64,000 bases of DNA from Flavobacterium xanthum (GTDB lineage Bacteria; Bacteroidota; Bacteroidia; Flavobacteriales; Flavobacteriaceae). The position numbers were made by a program, and so were the translations under genes. The stretch spans positions 48,445-112,444 of the forward strand of contig NZ_FRBU01000010.1 in assembly GCF_900142695.1 (NCBI RefSeq). Direction: 5' to 3'. This document shows positions 28,711 through 37,846 of the stretch, one piece after another. How positions within the stretch are numbered: the first letter of the stretch is position 1; the number at the start of each line of letters is the position of its first letter. A model generated the notes under the pieces. That model made no database searches. It saw only the letters and a list, made by a program, of their open reading frames with translations, and was not told the origin of the DNA.

Positions 28711-31650
28711 TTAGAAATTAACGTTTAAACCTAACGTAAAAGTTATTGGTCGTGGGTATAAATTCCCATCTATACCTCCAGAAATCTCTGGATCCAAACC
28801 TTCATATTTTGTAATTATCAAAACGTTTTGAGCAGACAATGTCATTTTTACTAATGAAGAGGCTTTGTCTTTTTGATTGAAAGTATATCCAACACTTACG
28901 TTGTCTAATCTTACAAAAGAAGCATCTTGAATGTAGTAATCGGATTCGAAACGTTTGGTATCATTAGATCTGAAACCCGTTTCCAATAGATTTTCAACAC
29001 CATTAGATAAATCCGTATTTCTGATCAAAATGTTATTGAAAGAACCTTTGCTTGAATCTACGTTGTTGTAATTGTAGTTACCCCAAGATCCTCTCCAGTT
29101 CATTCCCATATCAAAGTTTTTGTAGGTCACACTTGTATTGAAACCGTAAAAAACATCAGCTGCAGGTTTGTGGAAACGGTATTTGTCTTGTTGTGTAATC
29201 AATCCGTCATTATTTCTGTCGATATACACGCCATCTATTGCTTTTCCATCTACACCGTACGCTTGCTCATATACATAAAATGAACTTGGCGCAAATCCTA
29301 CTTGGTGATTTTGAATCGTATTCCCTGTAGCACCTTCGTATCCACCAATGTTAATTCCTGGAGTATTTGGTTGTGTAGTTGTCAATTTTGTGATTTTAGA
29401 ATCTTGGAACGTTACGTTTCCACCAATTCTCCATTCAAAATTGTCATTGCGAAAAGGAATCACTTCTGCTGCAATTTCAATTCCTTTGTTTTCTATCGTT
29501 CCTACGTTGTAATTATCAAAGTTTGAAAAACCGAAGAAAGAAGGATTTTGAGTGTACAATAATAAATCTTCAGTAGTTCTTTTGTATAAATCTACACTAC
29601 CGTTTATTCTATTATTCACAAATCCAAAATCTAAACCTGCATTAACCGTAGTGGTTTGTTCCCACTTCAAATTACTATTGTACGGTTGTGGTCTATATGT
29701 GGTATAAAAATCACTTCCAAGTTGGTATTGAGCAGCTGTATTAGAAGCTAAATACAAAGGAATAGAAGGATAGCTAATTCCAATATCTTGTTGTCCAGTA
29801 ATACCCCAACCTCCACGAAGTTTTAAAGTAGAAATACTTTCAACGTCTTTCAAGAAATTTTCTTCGTTTAACTTCCAAGCCAAAGCAACTGCAGGGAAAT
29901 TAGCCCAACGATTTGACTCCGTAAATCTTGAGGTACCATCACGTCTATAAGACAAAGTTAATAAGTACTTGTCAGCAACTGAAATATTTGTTCTTGCAAA
30001 AAACGATTGCAAATTGATACGGGAAGGAAAGTTAGGATCAACAGTAGTATTATTACTTTGGAAATTAAAATTTGAAGAGTTAAATGACTCTCTAAAATCT
30101 TGGTACGAATACCCTGCAGTTACATCTAATTGTGTATCAATAGACTCCAATTTCTTATTATAATTCAAAAACAAATCCATCAATTTATTGAAACGGGATT
30201 GTGTTTTTTCGTAGGTATTGTTATACCCAGAACCAGAAAGCCCATTTAGATAATCAGCTTCAGTATTACCAAAAGATCTTCCTGTTAATTGATCGTAACC
30301 AAGATTAGCAACCGCTTTCAATTCTGGTAAAAAATGCATTTTATATTCTGTTTGGATGTTTCCAATACTTCTATAAGCAGTTCCAAAGCTATTTTGTTGT
30401 TCAATTTGAGATAAAGGGTTTCTTCCTGATAATTGGTTTATTTGAGTTGGAGAAGTATACCATTGGAAAAAAGTTCCATCAGGATTTCTGACCACTTGTG
30501 TTGGATCAAAACGAATTGCCGAACCAATAGCGCCGCGATTACTATAGTTACTTTTAATAAGAGAAGTATTGTTGTTCACTTCAATTTTTAAATGATTCTC
30601 CAAAAAGTTCCCTGTTACATTTGCAGACATGGTACTACGCTCCATATTATCTCTTTTCAAGATACCATTCAAATTAGCATATCCTACCGATGCTCTATAA
30701 ACGATGTTATCAGAACCCCCGCTTAAAGAAACATTATGATCTGTACCAATAGCTGTTCTATAGATTTCATCTTGCCAGTCCGTATCAGCAGCTCCCATTA
30801 ATGCAATTTGAGCGGCGGTTCCGTTAGCCGTTACAAAATCTCTGAACTGTGTACTAGATAAAGCATCTACTTTTTTTGTAATTTCAGATACTTGAAAACT
30901 TCCGTTATAGTTTATTTGTAAATCACCTGCTTTTCCTTTTTTGGTAGTAATGATAATCACACCGTTCGAAGCACGAGAACCATAAATAGCCGTTGCCGAA
31001 GCATCTTTTAAAACCGAAATAGACTCGATATTATTTTGGTTGATTGTAGTCAATGGATTTCTACTACCTTCTACCCCACCAGCAGCAACTGGCACACCAT
31101 CAATTACATATAAAGGATCGTTATTAGCTGACAATGAAGATCCGCTTCTAATTCTAATCGTAGCACCTTCACCTGGAGAACCACCACCATTGATGATTTG
31201 TAAACCAGCTACCTTACCTTGAATCATTTGATCCGCAGAAGTTACTGGCCCTTTATTAAAATCTTTTGAAGTCAAAACTGTTACAGCTCCTGTAGCATCT
31301 TTCTTCTTAACCGTTCCGTAACCCACTTGGATTACAACTTCCTTTAACTGATTGGCATCTTCTTCCAAAGATACATTCAATGAATTTTGAGCAACATAAT
31401 CCACAACGGTATTCATGTAACCAATATAAGAAAAAACGATTTTATCGCCTCTTTTTACATTTGTAAGCTGGTATTTACCATCAAAATCAGTAGAAACTCC
31501 GTTTGCAGCACCCTGTACATTTACATTTACCCCCGGAATTGGTTGTCCAGATGCTTTATCCAGAACAGTTCCGCCCACCGTATTCTGAGCCAGAACGCTA
31601 AAAGGGAGTAGCAGTAATAAAATTAACAACTTTTTATAAATTGCTTTCAT
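28711..31650 (-). CDS. susC: SusC/RagA TonB-dependent outer-membrane transporter
   Basis: Imports oligosaccharide through the outer membrane using TonB energy. 979 residues: signal peptide (to about LLPFSVLAQ), carboxypeptidase-regulatory-like domain (about 25-100; GGTVLDKASGQPIPGVNVNV), TonB box region, plug domain (about 110-230; DPLYVIDGVPV) and a 22-strand barrel ending RPITFTLGLNVNF. It is the first gene of the reverse arm, divergent from the LacI-type regulator. Confidence 0.95.
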   Translation of the reverse strand: MKAIYKKLLILLLLLPFSVLAQNTVGGTVLDKASGQPIPGVNVNVQGAANGVSTDFDGKYQLTNVKRGDKIVFSYIGYMNTVVDYVAQNSLNVSLEEDANQLKEVVIQVGYGTVKKKDATGAVTVLTSKDFNKGPVTSADQMIQGKVAGLQIINGGGSPGEGATIRIRSGSSLSANNDPLYVIDGVPVAAGGVEGSRNPLTTINQNNIESISVLKDASATAIYGSRASNGVIIITTKKGKAGDLQINYNGSFQVSEITKKVDALSSTQFRDFVTANGTAAQIALMGAADTDWQDEIYRTAIGTDHNVSLSGGSDNIVYRASVGYANLNGILKRDNMERSTMSANVTGNFLENHLKIEVNNNTSLIKSNYSNRGAIGSAIRFDPTQVVRNPDGTFFQWYTSPTQINQLSGRNPLSQIEQQNSFGTAYRSIGNIQTEYKMHFLPELKAVANLGYDQLTGRSFGNTEADYLNGLSGSGYNNTYEKTQSRFNKLMDLFLNYNKKLESIDTQLDVTAGYSYQDFRESFNSSNFNFQSNNTTVDPNFPSRINLQSFFARTNISVADKYLLTLSYRRDGTSRFTESNRWANFPAVALAWKLNEENFLKDVESISTLKLRGGWGITGQQDIGISYPSIPLYLASNTAAQYQLGSDFYTTYRPQPYNSNLKWEQTTTVNAGLDFGFVNNRINGSVDLYKRTTEDLLLYTQNPSFFGFSNFDNYNVGTIENKGIEIAAEVIPFRNDNFEWRIGGNVTFQDSKITKLTTTQPNTPGINIGGYEGATGNTIQNHQVGFAPSSFYVYEQAYGVDGKAIDGVYIDRNNDGLITQQDKYRFHKPAADVFYGFNTSVTYKNFDMGMNWRGSWGNYNYNNVDSSKGSFNNILIRNTDLSNGVENLLETGFRSNDTKRFESDYYIQDASFVRLDNVSVGYTFNQKDKASSLVKMTLSAQNVLIITKYEGLDPEISGGIDGNLYPRPITFTLGLNVNF

Positions 31651-31713
31651 ACTTTTTGTTTAATTTAATTTAATTTTTCTTGAATTTTCAAGCTTAACTA
31701 GTACTTCGAATGT

Positions 31714-31746
31714 TAAATTTATGTAAATTTTAGTACTCCCGACAAA
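31714..31746 (-). promoter_or_regulatory. Candidate susC promoter
   Basis: Read on the reverse strand, TTTG (31743-31746) is followed after 21 bases by TAAATTTA (31714-31721), close to TTTG-N19-21-TAnnTTTG. It lies 64 bp upstream of the susC start. Confidence 0.4.
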
Positions 31747-31763
31747 GACCAAATTTTAAAGGG

Positions 31764-31777
31764 TTACGAAAACGTAA
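31764..31777. promoter_or_regulatory. Candidate operator TTACG-AAAA-CGTAA
   Basis: Perfect 5-bp inverted arms around AAAA in the susC/lacI divergent region, 18 bp upstream of the candidate susC -33 box. CG-containing palindromes are typical of LacI-family sites, so it is a candidate site for the adjacent regulator. Confidence 0.4.
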
Positions 31778-31831
31778 TAGTGTTGAAAACTTTCTGATTT
31801 ATTTAAATTTTTACCACTTTAATTACCATTT

Positions 31832-31848
31832 GTAAAATTTAATTTTAC
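31832..31848. promoter_or_regulatory. 17-bp palindrome upstream of lacI-type gene
   Basis: GTAAAATT-T-AATTTTAC, perfect 8-bp arms, 35 bp before the regulator's start. It is possibly an autoregulatory site. AT-rich palindromes are less informative than the TTACG site. Confidence 0.35.
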
Positions 31849-31883
31849 CTTTAGTAAGAAATAAATTTTTACCAAAAACTACT

Positions 31884-32906
31884 ATGAAAAGGAAAATAAC
31901 GCTTAAACAAATTGCAAAAGAATTAGACGTTTCCATTTCAACAGTTTCCAAGTCACTTAGAAACAGTCTCGAAATAGGCGAAGAAACTAGACTTAAAGTG
32001 CAGGCTTTCGCCAAATTCTACAATTACAAACCCAACAATATTGCGCTTAGCTTAAAAAATAGAAAAACCAAAACTATTGGAATCATCATTCCAGAAATTG
32101 TGCATCATTTTTTCTCTACGGTCATCAACGGAATTGAACATGTAGCCAACGAACATGGTTATAGTGTGATCATCTGTCTTTCAGATGACTCCTTTGACAA
32201 AGAAGTGCTTAATATGGAAATGCTTGCCAACGGAAGTATCGATGGTTTCATCATGTCACTCTCCAAAGAAACCCAGTTTAGAGGAGATTTTCATCACATT
32301 ACAGAAGTTATCAATCAAGGCATGCCAGTTGTCATGTTTGACAGAGTTACCAATGATATTCTGTGCGATAAGGTGATAATTGACGATCAATCTGCAGCGT
32401 ATGAAGCCGTTCAAAGCTTGATTGATAAAGGTCGGAAAAAGATTGCCCTTGTGACCACTGTAGATTACGTGAGCGTGGGTAAACTCCGAACGGATGGTTA
32501 CATTAAAGCACTTTTAGACAATGACATCCCCTTCAATGAAAACCTAATTATAAAAATCGAAGATGTAGATACTTGCGAAATCACTATTGGAAAACTATTA
32601 GAAGACAAAGCTATTGATGCTGTTTTTGCTGTAAATGAACTATTTGCTGTAACCATCATTAAAACGGCCAATAAAATAGGACTCAATGTTCCTAAAGATC
32701 TAGCTGTTATCGCCTTTACGGATGGCATAATTTCTAAATATTCTACTCCTACTATTACAACAGTGAGTCAAAGCGGCATAAAAATGGGAAACAAGGCCGC
32801 AAAAATGCTTATTGAAAGACTAGAGTCGAAAGAAGATGAGGAAGATGAAAACTATAAAACCGAAGTAATTGAAACCCATTTGATCGAAAGAGAATCAACG
32901 AATTAG
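31884..32906 (+). CDS. LacI-family transcriptional regulator of the starch locus
   Basis: 340 residues. The N-terminal LacI helix-turn-helix (TLKQIAKELDVSISTVSKSL, about 5-24) and hinge are followed by a periplasmic-binding-protein-like effector domain (about 60-330; TIGIIIPEIVHHFFSTVING, VVMFDRVTNDI and VIAFTDGIISKYSTPTITTV). It lies divergent from susC and upstream of the maltose permease operon, between both arms. Bacteroides sus uses SusR instead; LacI-type control is common in flavobacterial maltose loci. The effector is probably a malto-oligosaccharide or glucose phosphate, by inference. Confidence 0.92.
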   Translation: MKRKITLKQIAKELDVSISTVSKSLRNSLEIGEETRLKVQAFAKFYNYKPNNIALSLKNRKTKTIGIIIPEIVHHFFSTVINGIEHVANEHGYSVIICLSDDSFDKEVLNMEMLANGSIDGFIMSLSKETQFRGDFHHITEVINQGMPVVMFDRVTNDILCDKVIIDDQSAAYEAVQSLIDKGRKKIALVTTVDYVSVGKLRTDGYIKALLDNDIPFNENLIIKIEDVDTCEITIGKLLEDKAIDAVFAVNELFAVTIIKTANKIGLNVPKDLAVIAFTDGIISKYSTPTITTVSQSGIKMGNKAAKMLIERLESKEDEEDENYKTEVIETHLIERESTN

Positions 32907-32928
32907 CTTTTGTTTGTTAATTTTTGAC

Positions 32929-32948
32929 TTACTACAACCTTGTAGTAA
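32929..32948. promoter_or_regulatory. 20-bp palindrome after the LacI-type gene
   Basis: TTACTACAA-CC-TTGTAGTAA, perfect 9-bp arms, 22 bp after the regulator stop and 147 bp before the permease start, followed by an A run. It may be an operator or a weak hairpin terminator. Confidence 0.35.
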
Positions 32949-33052
32949 AAAAAGTTCTCTATTTTTTGTTTCTCAAAAACAAAAGTTTGAAATATATTTT
33001 TATATTTACCCCTCAAAACTTTAACTTTTACTTCGAAAATAAGATAAGTTTT

Positions 33053-33095
33053 GATAAGCATAGCGCTTATCGTATTAATATTTAAATTACGATAA
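33053..33095 (+). promoter_or_regulatory. Overlapping inverted repeats at the maltose permease start
   Basis: GATAAGC-ATAGC-GCTTATC (33053-33071) overlaps a second pair, TTATCGTA (33067-33074) and TACGATAA (33088-33095), whose last base is the A of the permease start codon. The shared CTTATCG block could join either hairpin, so alternative RNA structures or a protein operator are possible. Confidence 0.4.
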
Positions 33096-34624
33096 TGGAA
33101 AAGCGTAAATTAAGTTTCTGGCAAATTTGGAACATGAGTTTCGGTTTTCTAGGGATTCAAATGGGTTTTGCCTTGCAAAATTCGAATGTCAGCAGAATAT
33201 TTCAAACTTTAGGCGCTAACATTGATGACATCCCTATTTTATGGGTGGCTGCTCCTATGACTGGATTAATTATCCAACCTATAATTGGGTATTTCTCAGA
33301 TAGAACCTGGACTAAATTAGGTCGGAGAAAACCTTATTTTTTAGCAGGGGCTATTTTAGCTTCGGCAGCATTATTTATCATGCCCAATTCTCCCGTTTTA
33401 TGGATTGCAGCAGGAATGCTTTGGATTATGGACGCTTCTATTAACGTTTCAATGGAACCCTTTCGCGCTTTTGTTGGAGACAATCTTCCAGAAAAACAAC
33501 GCACCCTGGGATTTGCCATGCAAAGCTTTTTTATCGGAATTGGCGCTTACTTCGCATCAAAACTACCGTTAATCTTTACCCATTTTGGCGTTGAAAACAC
33601 CGCACCACTTGGTGTAATTCCTGATTCAGTTAAATATTCCTTCTATTTTGGCGGAATTGTATTTATTGTAACGGTTCTCTGGACTGTTATCACCTCTAAG
33701 GAATATTCTCCTGAGGAGCTAGCCGCTTTTGAACAACACAAAGAAACCACATTCACAAAAGAAGAACATACTGCAGACTGGTTCATTACTAATGGAAAAT
33801 CACATTTATCAAAAGGAATTCTATTTTTGATCGTTAGTGTATTATTTTCGGCACTGATTTATAACTACGATTTAAAGAAAGACTTATATGTCCTCTCCCT
33901 TGGGCTTATCGGTTTGGGTGGGTTGGCTATGCTGGTTTCTGGTATCATGCAAAAAAACAATAGCACTAACAATGGTTTTGTGACCATCATGAATGATTTT
34001 CAGTTCATGCCAAAAATCATGAAGCAATTAGCCTGGGTACAATTCTTTTCTTGGTTTGCACTTTTCTCCATGTGGATTTATACGACACTAGCGGTGACCC
34101 AACACATTTATGGAACAACAGATACTACCTCTGAAGCCTATAATACAGGGGCGAATCAAGTAGGTGAAATGTTTGCCAATTATAATTTGATTGCTGCCAT
34201 TGCCGCTTTTTTACTCCCGCTATTGGCAAAATATACCAGCACAAAATTTACTCATTTTATTGCATTAGTATGCGGTGGTTTGGGACTTATCTCTATCTAT
34301 TTCATCCAGGAACCTACGGCTTTTATGATGGAATGGCTGCCCATGATTGGTATTGGAATTGCTTGGGCCAGCATCCTGTCCATCCCTTACGCCATGTTAT
34401 CGGGTTCCTTACCTTCTAACAAAATGGGGTATTACATGGGAGTTTTCAACTTCTTTATTGTTATCCCACAATTAGTAGCTGCCTCGATTTTAGGATTTTT
34501 AATCTCTCAATTCTTTAACAGCGAACCTATTTATGCCCTATTAATTGGTGGGGCTTCCATGATCCTTGCGGGAATTATAGCTCTAACCATTAATGACGAA
34601 TCAAAAATTATAATAAATGAATAA
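33095..34624 (+). CDS. Maltose-type MFS permease (SLC45-like)
   Basis: 509 residues, about 12 helices. The N-terminal FWQIWNMSFGFLGIQMGFAL and GYFSDRTWTKLGRRKPY loop are typical of the bacterial maltose/sucrose MFS group. A hydrophilic central loop (about 210-245) separates the halves. It carries maltose or maltodextrin across the inner membrane to the phosphorylase. Its last 8 bp overlap the phosphoglucomutase start, so the two are co-translated. Confidence 0.88.
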   Translation: MEKRKLSFWQIWNMSFGFLGIQMGFALQNSNVSRIFQTLGANIDDIPILWVAAPMTGLIIQPIIGYFSDRTWTKLGRRKPYFLAGAILASAALFIMPNSPVLWIAAGMLWIMDASINVSMEPFRAFVGDNLPEKQRTLGFAMQSFFIGIGAYFASKLPLIFTHFGVENTAPLGVIPDSVKYSFYFGGIVFIVTVLWTVITSKEYSPEELAAFEQHKETTFTKEEHTADWFITNGKSHLSKGILFLIVSVLFSALIYNYDLKKDLYVLSLGLIGLGGLAMLVSGIMQKNNSTNNGFVTIMNDFQFMPKIMKQLAWVQFFSWFALFSMWIYTTLAVTQHIYGTTDTTSEAYNTGANQVGEMFANYNLIAAIAAFLLPLLAKYTSTKFTHFIALVCGGLGLISIYFIQEPTAFMMEWLPMIGIGIAWASILSIPYAMLSGSLPSNKMGYYMGVFNFFIVIPQLVAASILGFLISQFFNSEPIYALLIGGASMILAGIIALTINDESKIIINE

Positions 34625-35273
34625 GAAAGCATTCATCTTCGACCTTGATGGAGTAATTGTTGATACAGCGAAATATCACTTTTTAGCATGGCAAAAAATT
34701 GCAAATGAGTTAGACATTGACTTTACATTAGAACACAACGAGCTATTAAAAGGCGTAAGCCGAGTACGCTCTCTTGATATTATTTTAGAATTAGGAAAAG
34801 TAACCGCTTCGCAAGAAGACAAAAACAAATGGCTGATTCAGAAAAATGAAGAATACCTGACGTATTTGGTAGACATGGATCAAAGCGAACTACTGCCCGG
34901 CGTTCTAACCCTGTTACAATATTTAAAAGAAAAAAACCAACCCATTGCTTTAGGTTCAGCCAGCAAAAATGCACGTCCTATTTTGGAGAAAACGGGAATC
35001 AGACATTATTTTGATGCTGTTGTAGATGGAAATGATGTGACAAATGCCAAACCGGATCCCGAAGTTTTCCTGATGGCTGCAAAATTATTGAACACCAAAC
35101 CCGAAGATTCAATCGTTTTTGAAGATTCAGTGGCAGGAGTTCAAGCAGCTAACATTGGAAACATGACCAGCATAGGAATAGGAGAAGCAAGTACTTTACA
35201 TGAGGCAAAATATATCTTTACGGATTTTACAGCCATAGACACCGCTTTTATAGAAGAATTAATTAAAGGATAA
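34617..35273 (+). CDS. pgmB: Beta-phosphoglucomutase
   Basis: Converts beta-glucose 1-phosphate, made by maltose phosphorylase, to glucose 6-phosphate. 218 residues, HAD fold. The nucleophile motif is FDLDGVIVDTA (Asp9 and Asp11), a helical cap follows with the substrate loop LKGVSRVRSLDIIL, then LGSASKNA, KPDPEVFL and VFEDSVAGVQAA, all standard for the family. It lies between the permease (8-bp overlap) and the GH65 gene. Confidence 0.95.
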   Translation: MNKKAFIFDLDGVIVDTAKYHFLAWQKIANELDIDFTLEHNELLKGVSRVRSLDIILELGKVTASQEDKNKWLIQKNEEYLTYLVDMDQSELLPGVLTLLQYLKEKNQPIALGSASKNARPILEKTGIRHYFDAVVDGNDVTNAKPDPEVFLMAAKLLNTKPEDSIVFEDSVAGVQAANIGNMTSIGIGEASTLHEAKYIFTDFTAIDTAFIEELIKG

Positions 35274-35367
35274 AGAAACAAATTCAAAAAGTAAAAAAGA
35301 TTAGATTGAATGTGGATCACAACAATCTTTGAATTTCTAAATGATTGAATTTTTAAATTAGAAAAAA

Positions 35368-37671
35368 ATGAATCAAGATTATATAAAACCGGATAATTGG
35401 TCTATCATAGAAGAAGGATTTGATGCCGAGTGTGTAAAATCATCCGAAAGTTTGTTCAGCATTGGTAACGGCACCATGGGACAACGTGCTAATTTTGAAG
35501 AAAATTATACTGGAGAAACCTTCCAGGGAAGTTATATTGCCGGAATTTATTATCCAGATAAAACTAAAGTGGGCTGGTGGAAAAACGGCTATCCGGAATA
35601 TTTTGCCAAGGTTTTGAATGCACCAAACTGGATTGGAATCGACATTGAAATCAACGATGAAAAACTGGATTTGAATACGTGTTCTGACGTTAAAAATTTT
35701 CGTCGTGAGCTGAATATGAAAGAAGGTTGGTACTATCGTTCTTTTGAAGCTAATTTGAAAAACGGTACCGAAATTTCCGTAAACGTGCGTCGTTTTCTTT
35801 CCTTGAACTTGGATGAGGTTGGCGTTATTAATTACGAAATCACACCTTTGAATAAGGATGCAAAAATAATTTACAAACCGTATATTGATGCTGGTGTAAC
35901 CAATGAAGATGCGAACTGGGAAGAAAAATTCTGGGAACCGCTTGACGTAAAAAAATCTGGAAATGAGGCTTTTGTAACCGCTCAAACATTCAAAACTCAT
36001 TTCAAAGCTACCACTTTCATGCAAAATACCATTTTGACAAATGGTGAAAAAACGGGAATTTCTCCTTCTAATATTGATGCAAAGGCAGATAAAATTCAAT
36101 TTAGCTATGATGTTATTGTGGCTCAAGGCCAGAAATCATCGATACAAAAAATTGGTGGCTACACGGTTTCTTTAAATCATGAAAACACCATTACTGCTGC
36201 CGAAAAAGTGATTCAATCCGCTTTGGTATTAGGATATGAACAAATGTTGCAGGACCAAATTGATGCTTGGGCAAAAATTTGGGAAATGTCAGACATTACC
36301 ATTGATGGCGATGTAAAAGCACAACAAGGAATTCGTTTCAATATTTTTCAGTTGAACCAAACCTATTTAGGAAAAGATTCCCGATTGAATATTGGACCAA
36401 AAGGATTTACCGGCGAAAAATACGGTGGATCAACGTATTGGGATACCGAAGCCTATTGCATTCCGTTTTACATGGCGACCAAAGACCAAGAAGTGGCCAG
36501 AAACTTATTGACGTACCGCTACAATCAATTGGACAAAGCCATTGAAAATGCAACCAAATTAGGATTTACTAACGGAGCTGCTTTGTACCCAATGGTGACA
36601 ATGAACGGCGAAGAATGCCATAACGAATGGGAAATTACTTTTGAAGAAATTCATAGAAATGGTGCCATCGCATTTGCCATTTATAACTTTTACAGATACA
36701 CTGGCGATTACAGTTACATTCCTGAAAAAGGACTAGAGGTTTTAATCGGAATTGCGCGTTTCTGGCATCAAAGAGCGAATTTTTCGACTAATTTAAACCA
36801 ATATGTAATTCTTGGCGTTACGGGTCCTAATGAATATGAGAACAACGTAAACAATAATTTCTACACGAATTATATAGCAAAATGGTGTCTGGAATATACC
36901 TATGAACAAATTCAAAAAGTGTCTCTGGAATACCCTTCGGATCACAAAAGAATTACGGAAAAAGTAAAAATCACGGATTCCGAGTTGCAATCTTGGAAGA
37001 AGGTTTCGGATAATATGTACTTTCCCTTTTCAGAAGAGCACAACGTATACTTGCAACAAGACGGTTTCTTGGACAAAGAATTAGTCCCCGTAGCCGACCT
37101 TGATAAAAGCCAAAGACCTATTAATCAAAAATGGTCTTGGGATCGAATTTTACGTTCGCCATATATCAAACAAGCCGATGTTTTACAGTGTTTTTATTTC
37201 TTTGAAGATCATTTTTCGAAAGAAGAACTGAAAAACAATTTTGAATTTTACGAATCGTTTACGGTTCATGAAAGCTCTCTTTCGCCTTGCGTTCACTCGA
37301 TTCAAGCTGCTTTGTTGGACAAAATGGATATGGCATACACGTTTTACTTGCGAACTTCACGCTTAGATTTAGATGATTACAACAAGGAGGTCGAAGAGGG
37401 TTGCCACATCACCTCAATGGCTGGTACCTGGATGAGCATTGTAGAAGGATTTGGAGGCATGAGAATTAAAGAGGATAAACTTCATTTTTCTCCAAAAATT
37501 CCGAAAGAATGGGAAGGCTATTCCTTTAAAATAAACTTTAGAAACCAAATTTTAAAAGTCGCAATCAATCACAACGAAACTACTTTTTCCATTGATGGCA
37601 CTAAGGAATTGGAAATCATAGTAAACGGTCAGCCAATTGTAGTTAAGTCTGAGAATTTAGTTACTGTATAA
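35368..37671 (+). CDS. GH65 maltose phosphorylase
   Basis: Phosphorolyses maltose to glucose and beta-glucose 1-phosphate. 767 residues: an N-terminal beta-sandwich (about 1-270), helical linker, an (alpha/alpha)6 barrel and a small C-terminal beta domain. The motif NGEECHNEWEITFEEIHRNG (about 413-432) contains the general acid Glu of GH65, and HESSLSPCVHS is the phosphate-binding stretch. Cytoplasmic: no signal peptide. With PgmB directly upstream the product anomer fits. Trehalose or kojibiose phosphorylase are alternatives, but the starch context favours maltose. Confidence 0.92.
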   Translation: MNQDYIKPDNWSIIEEGFDAECVKSSESLFSIGNGTMGQRANFEENYTGETFQGSYIAGIYYPDKTKVGWWKNGYPEYFAKVLNAPNWIGIDIEINDEKLDLNTCSDVKNFRRELNMKEGWYYRSFEANLKNGTEISVNVRRFLSLNLDEVGVINYEITPLNKDAKIIYKPYIDAGVTNEDANWEEKFWEPLDVKKSGNEAFVTAQTFKTHFKATTFMQNTILTNGEKTGISPSNIDAKADKIQFSYDVIVAQGQKSSIQKIGGYTVSLNHENTITAAEKVIQSALVLGYEQMLQDQIDAWAKIWEMSDITIDGDVKAQQGIRFNIFQLNQTYLGKDSRLNIGPKGFTGEKYGGSTYWDTEAYCIPFYMATKDQEVARNLLTYRYNQLDKAIENATKLGFTNGAALYPMVTMNGEECHNEWEITFEEIHRNGAIAFAIYNFYRYTGDYSYIPEKGLEVLIGIARFWHQRANFSTNLNQYVILGVTGPNEYENNVNNNFYTNYIAKWCLEYTYEQIQKVSLEYPSDHKRITEKVKITDSELQSWKKVSDNMYFPFSEEHNVYLQQDGFLDKELVPVADLDKSQRPINQKWSWDRILRSPYIKQADVLQCFYFFEDHFSKEELKNNFEFYESFTVHESSLSPCVHSIQAALLDKMDMAYTFYLRTSRLDLDDYNKEVEEGCHITSMAGTWMSIVEGFGGMRIKEDKLHFSPKIPKEWEGYSFKINFRNQILKVAINHNETTFSIDGTKELEIIVNGQPIVVKSENLVTV

Positions 37672-37732
37672 AAACAATTATCGGAACTTTCAGTTCGTCC
37701 TACCATTTGATTAAAAACACAGTTGAGCTAAC

Positions 37733-37762
37733 AAACAATCCCAATTCCTATTGGGATTGTTT
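37733..37762 (+). terminator. Strong 13-bp hairpin between GH65 and GH13 genes
   Basis: A 13-bp perfect stem (37733-37745 with 37750-37762) with a TCCT loop. Only a short T run (GTTT) follows, so it may act as an attenuator, a processing site or a weak terminator in the operon. Confidence 0.55.
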
Positions 37763-37846
37763 ACTTACCAAAGTTTGAAAAGGAAAAAAAATAGGCACCA
37801 GTTTGAATTAAAGAGAGAAATTAAAACACTAAAAACAGATTTGATA

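Noticed and set aside
35440..36126. 228-residue reverse frame in the GH65 gene
   Set aside because: Antisense shadow of the maltose phosphorylase with no family features.
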